Positions 40,394 to 43,619 of a stretch of DNA of 43,619 nt are shown piece by piece; the stretch's first letter is position 1, and every line of letters starts with the position of its first letter. Made by a program: the position numbers and the translations under genes. The DNA is from a virus: positions 1-43,619 of the IMG/VR virus record IMGVR_UViG_3300017786_000024, one strand, 5' to 3'. The notes beneath the pieces were generated by a model that worked only from the letters and a program-made list of their open reading frames with translations, searched no databases and had not been told where the DNA came from.

Positions 40394-40400
40394 TATTTAG
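40394..40400 (-). promoter_or_regulatory. Late-promoter-like box CTAAATA for the riboswitch RNA
   Basis: The minus strand reads GACTAAATAATTATATCG: the box ends 7 nt before the first P1 base, so the transcript should start at the riboswitch 5' edge. It directly follows the gp23 terminator T-run. Confidence 0.65.
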
Positions 40401-40402
40401 TC

Positions 40403-40431
40403 AAAAAAAATGGGGAGCCGAAGCTCCCCAT
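40403..40431 (-). terminator. Intrinsic terminator after major capsid gene
   Basis: An 8-9 bp GC-rich stem ATGGGGAGC / GCTCCCCAT closed by TTCG, followed on the minus strand by eight T. A textbook terminator 29 nt past the gp23 stop. Confidence 0.95.
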
Positions 40432-40459
40432 TTCAGGATTGTACCTTAAAAGGTTAAGA

Positions 40460-41725
40460 TTACATTAGGTTTGTAACTTTAACTCTTCTGTAGTAGTAGT
40501 TTTCGTCAGCTACTAGATCGCCAGAACCATCCAATTGGATAAACGGATTAGCTGTGAAGCCATATCTTGTTTTGAAACCAATTTTTGGTTGGAAAGTTGA
40601 AGGATCTACTGCTCTAACTAATTGTAGAGGTACATATGGGCAGTAAAATAATCCTGCGTCAAATGCACTTGTACCTTTATATCCAACTACAAAGTACTGA
40701 CTAGCAGCACCATTTGCTGAATAAGGATCTACATACACTTTGTAGCGTCCATTAAGAACACCAGCAAAAGTTGTAGAAGCTTCATCTACATTTAGGTTAG
40801 TTGATAGAGCTGGAGCGTAATCTAATACACCAGCCATTGCTAAAGCACTAGCAACATCTGAAGAACAGATGATGAAGTTAGCTTTACCTCTACGAGTTTG
40901 CTGAGCAACCGCATTAGCTTCTCTTTCGATTTGGAAGAGTAAACCTTTGAATTTTTCAACAGACCATCTACCAGATGCATCAACATCTAGGTCGAAAGTT
41001 CCCGCAGTAGCTGTTCCAGTTTGAGCTCCTGGCTTAGCAGTTTTGTACACAGTTCTGATAACTTCTCTGTTAATTTCTGAAAGAATTTCAGTAGAGAGGA
41101 TATTAGAAAGTTCGCCCTCAGCGTCAAGACCATGAACTGATTTCAAGTCTTGTGCTAGTTCGATAGTGTACTCAGCTTTCAGTGCTCTAGACTTAGCAGT
41201 CACTGAAGTTTTCTCGATTGAGAAAGCCATTTCTTGGAATGTGCTTCCGTCACCAAGTACCTCAGCAGCACCAGTAGTCATACCAGTACCAGTAGTGTAA
41301 GTGCCATCAACAGGATTAGATCCTGCGTGAGTACCTGCACCAGAAAAGTCTGAGTCAGCTTCGTTAAATAATGCCTCAGTACCACCTTGAGTGCTGTATC
41401 TTGCTTTCATAGCAAAGATAAGACCAGTAGGCTGAGTCATAGGTTGTACACCACAAATATCGTAAGCGATCATTTGCGGAGCAGATCTTCGTACTAAAGA
41501 AATTAGTACTGGATCAAATTTAGCCACACCACCTGTGTCAGGAAGAGCTGCAGCATCATTGACATGAACAGCTTCGAACATCGCTTGCTTTTCTTCTTTG
41601 ATCGCCTTTTCTTGGTTCTCTAGAAGGACAGCAGTGACTTCTTTTCTGTAATTCTCTTTGATGGGAGCAACACCTTCGTGTTCCAGAATAGGTGACCATT
41701 TTTCCATTAATGATTTTCTATCCAT
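40460..41725 (-). CDS. 23: Major capsid protein gp23, 421 aa
   Basis: A T4-like capsid protein by sequence (RSAPQMIAYDICGVQPMTQPTG, SVTAKSRALKAEYTIELAQDL, KVYVDPYSA) and by its place after gp21 and gp22. Shorter than T4 gp23 (521 aa), as in other marine T4-likes. A candidate gp21 cleavage site is AMFE-A near residue 51, which would remove the acidic leader. AAGGAG precedes the ATG. Confidence 0.97.
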   Translation of the reverse strand: MDRKSLMEKWSPILEHEGVAPIKENYRKEVTAVLLENQEKAIKEEKQAMFEAVHVNDAAALPDTGGVAKFDPVLISLVRRSAPQMIAYDICGVQPMTQPTGLIFAMKARYSTQGGTEALFNEADSDFSGAGTHAGSNPVDGTYTTGTGMTTGAAEVLGDGSTFQEMAFSIEKTSVTAKSRALKAEYTIELAQDLKSVHGLDAEGELSNILSTEILSEINREVIRTVYKTAKPGAQTGTATAGTFDLDVDASGRWSVEKFKGLLFQIEREANAVAQQTRRGKANFIICSSDVASALAMAGVLDYAPALSTNLNVDEASTTFAGVLNGRYKVYVDPYSANGAASQYFVVGYKGTSAFDAGLFYCPYVPLQLVRAVDPSTFQPKIGFKTRYGFTANPFIQLDGSGDLVADENYYYRRVKVTNLM

Positions 41726-41751
41726 TTTTATATCTCCTTAAAGTTGATAGA

Positions 41752-42924
41752 TTAATTATTTTTGTTGCTTCTGTCAAGCATGTCAGCATAAGCAGAAATT
41801 TTAGGGTCTGAAATAGACTTCTTAGTTTCTTCTTCTAACTGTACTGGCTCATCAGTAACAACAGTTTCTACATTTGTTTTGCTTGGTTTAGAAGCAAAGT
41901 AAGATTCTCTGATAGTGCTGACTTTTTTCTCAAAAGATTCTTTGTCTTCAAAACTGAGATCCTCAGTTAATCCAGCAAATTTTTCTTTATCAGTTTCAGC
42001 CATACCATCGGATGCTTTAGAAAGGACTTCGTCCTTCTCCATAGCTTTTACACTCTTGTTAAGTTCGACATTAGCTTCAAGTTGCTCATTGAGCTTCTTC
42101 TCTAATTCTTCGACCTTTTCTTGAGCGTCTCCAAGTAAGTCAAATCTGTCTTCAGGAACATCAACATAATGTTCAGCGAACAGATTTTTCATACCATTAA
42201 TGAAGCCATCTAAAATCTCCGACTTCATACCAGATTCGAGAGCGATTTCATTTTCACTTATCCACTGCTCAACTACATAGCTGAGATATCCATCAACTTT
42301 TTCAACTAGACTCTCTTTAGCTTCGTCTATTGCAACAGCATTAGACTCAGATAATTCTTTTTTAAACTTAGCGACTTCGCTTTTAACACGAGATACAACT
42401 ACAGTTTCGAATATAGTAGTAGCTTTTTCTTTGAACTCTTCAGAAAGTTCTTCGCCATTTAATAATGCTTCAACATCTTCTGAAACATCTACTGCGATTT
42501 CATCTTCTTCAGCTTCTTCTGCTACAACTTCTTCGTCAGACTCAGATTCTTCTTTTTTCATATCTTTCATCTTCTCTTTCTTTTTAGAAGATGTCATATA
42601 TGATTCGTCTTTTTCTTTATCTTTAGACTTTTCATCATCGTCATCATCGTCGTCGTCGTCATCGTCATCGTCGTCGCCATCTTTTTTCTTTTTCTTTTCG
42701 ATAGCTTTCTTCAAAGCAGGTGGTAATTCACCCTCTTCGATTTCTTCTACCTCTTCCTCAGCTGGTGCTTCTTCTTCAGCCACTACTTCTTCAGCAGGCG
42801 CTTCAGCTTCAGCTTCATCGCTAGATTTTTTCCAGCCTTCAGACTCCTCAAGAGTATCGATTTGCTCTTCAGCTTTCTTACTCTCACCAAGGAGTTCTGC
42901 GATTTTTTGTTCTATACTTGACAT
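41752..42924 (-). CDS. 22: Prohead scaffold/core protein gp22, 390 aa
   Basis: Identified by position between gp21 and gp23 and by an acidic, helical composition. The N-terminal half is low complexity: Ala/Glu-rich at 36-70, then 14 Asp in a row near residues 83-96 coded by a simple GAT/GAC repeat. The second half (about 165-330) has long charged helices. Longer than T4 gp22 (269 aa). It forms the internal core and is degraded by gp21. Confidence 0.85.
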   Translation of the reverse strand: MSSIEQKIAELLGESKKAEEQIDTLEESEGWKKSSDEAEAEAPAEEVVAEEEAPAEEEVEEIEEGELPPALKKAIEKKKKKDGDDDDDDDDDDDDDDEKSKDKEKDESYMTSSKKKEKMKDMKKEESESDEEVVAEEAEEDEIAVDVSEDVEALLNGEELSEEFKEKATTIFETVVVSRVKSEVAKFKKELSESNAVAIDEAKESLVEKVDGYLSYVVEQWISENEIALESGMKSEILDGFINGMKNLFAEHYVDVPEDRFDLLGDAQEKVEELEKKLNEQLEANVELNKSVKAMEKDEVLSKASDGMAETDKEKFAGLTEDLSFEDKESFEKKVSTIRESYFASKPSKTNVETVVTDEPVQLEEETKKSISDPKISAYADMLDRSNKNN

Positions 42925-42946
42925 GTTTGTCTCCTTAAAGTATGGG

Positions 42947-43603
42947 TTATTGTATTTTCTTTAAAAACTTCGCAAATGCGAAAAGTTTTGCTTCTTCGAG
43001 TTGAGATCTTGTTGCCTTAGTTATTGAACTCTTTATAGCATCAATATCTTGCTCGACAAACTTCCCATCAACGAACATCCATTCCTTGCCCTCCATAACA
43101 CCTCGTACAAATGCATCTGGTGCCGACGGATCTGCAACTATATCAGCAGCAGTGGCAAGCATAAAATCCTTTTGGACTTCTGAAGTTCCGTCTTTGGTAG
43201 TTTTCAATGAACCCATCCCTCTAGAAGATACACCTAGACTTGCTCCTTCGTCAATCAACGATTTAACAATCTTACCATAAGGTGTATCCATTATCTTAGC
43301 TTTTCCGATAAAGTTTTTATCTTCTAGCTTCAAATCCTTAATCATGTGCGATACTCTATCTAAATTGATAGTTGGAGAATCAGGGTGTCCTAACTCACCA
43401 TACGCACGATTTTTCTTGACATTTTCTTTAACATATCTTTTAACTTCTTTGTCAAGAATCTCTGTAGGGTATAATCTTCCATTCCTGTTTTTAATATCAG
43501 CTTGGAGGAATACTCCCTCAATGTTGTAATTCTTCTTACCAGTTTCTTTATCTTCTTCGATAAGGTAGTTTACAACTTCTGTATGTTCTTTAATTAATTT
43601 CAT
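42947..43603 (-). CDS. 21: Prohead core protease gp21, 218 aa
   Basis: The herpes/T4-type assemblin-like core is visible: GELGHPDSPTI (His catalytic candidate, about residue 72) and GASLGVSSRGMGS (Ser, about 139). Length matches T4 gp21 (212 aa). It cleaves capsid and core proteins after L/I-x-E. TAGGAAG precedes the ATG. Several proteins at the other end of the window carry matching N-terminal sites. Confidence 0.93.
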   Translation of the reverse strand: MKLIKEHTEVVNYLIEEDKETGKKNYNIEGVFLQADIKNRNGRLYPTEILDKEVKRYVKENVKKNRAYGELGHPDSPTINLDRVSHMIKDLKLEDKNFIGKAKIMDTPYGKIVKSLIDEGASLGVSSRGMGSLKTTKDGTSEVQKDFMLATAADIVADPSAPDAFVRGVMEGKEWMFVDGKFVEQDIDAIKSSITKATRSQLEEAKLFAFAKFLKKIQ

Positions 43604-43619
43604 ATTAGCTTCCTACCGC

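Noticed and set aside
42650-42690. GAT/GAC simple repeat considered as a regulatory or CRISPR-like repeat
   Set aside because: It codes for the poly-Asp tract of gp22. No direct-repeat/spacer pattern is seen here, and no CRISPR array was noticed elsewhere in the window.
42431-42964. 177-codon plus-strand ORF opposite gp22
   Set aside because: It is a poly-Ser shadow of the acidic repeat in gp22 and has no start signal.
1-43619. Insertion sequences, integrase, attachment sites or photosynthesis genes
   Set aside because: No transposase, integrase, terminal repeats or photosystem-type sequences could be seen in any frame.

Overview
This window is a piece of a T4-like marine myovirus genome. 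It is AT-rich, and every convincing protein gene lies on the minus strand, so transcription runs from high to low coordinates. Recognisable T4 core genes appear in an order familiar from cyanophages and pelagiphages: gp21-gp22-gp23, a tail-tube-like protein, uvsY, uvsW, gp55, gp47, gp46, then gp45-gp44-gp62-regA, gp43, uvsX and gp41. Small Hsp20, IscA-type, peptide deformylase and CobS/MoxR-like genes, which are common in marine T4-likes, are also present. No photosynthesis gene is visible, so the host could be a cyanobacterium, a SAR11-type bacterium or another marine Gram-negative. An LPP20-like lipoprotein with a lipobox points to a Gram-negative host.

Layout, in the direction of transcription. 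43.6-40.4 kb: prohead protease, scaffold and major capsid protein, ending in a strong terminator. 40.4-38.6 kb: a late promoter, an RNA that matches the glutamine riboswitch (Downstream-peptide type), a 54-aa protein with three YRGI repeats, a second terminator and late promoter, a string of overlapping microproteins, and a tail-tube-like protein. 38.6-32.2 kb: recombination and late transcription (uvsY, uvsW, an LSm-like protein, IscA, gp55, gp47/gp46, a YdcH-like protein and peptide deformylase). 31.6-25.0 kb: a VWA/metallopeptidase-like protein, a sulfotransferase and glycosyltransferase pair, a CobS/MoxR-like AAA+ ATPase and tRNA-Arg(UCU). 24.9-17.4 kb: clamp, clamp loader, RegA, a misplaced fibre-like gene with its own late promoter, Hsp20, an LSm-like protein and DNA polymerase. 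17.4-13.5 kb: three envelope proteins, UvsX and the gp41 helicase. 13.5-10.5 kb: a likely DNA hypermodification cassette (TET/JBP-like dioxygenase, glycosyltransferase, TagD-like cytidylyltransferase and cupin), continuous with gp41. 10.5-0 kb: a SprT-like metallopeptidase and a block of virion-type proteins. Two of these carry N-termini like the T4 capsid-targeting sequence and bear nucleotidyltransferase or ligase-like folds; a third carries an acyl-carrier-protein domain.

Regulation can be read directly. Ten sites fit a sigma70-like promoter, TT(T/G)(A/G/C)C(T/A) followed by TTT, a 17-nt spacer (16 in one case) and TAGAAT. Three of these lie in nearly identical ~110-bp repeats. Seven CTAAATA boxes look like gp55-dependent late promoters. 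Several promoters sit only 6-7 nt from the start codon, which predicts leaderless mRNAs for gp41, gp43 and others. The most striking protein-level observation is that DNA polymerase, the TET-like enzyme and its glycosyltransferase share the extreme C-terminal motif (S/T)LE-x-FF. In the polymerase this is the expected sliding-clamp tail, so the modification enzymes may ride on the gp45 clamp.
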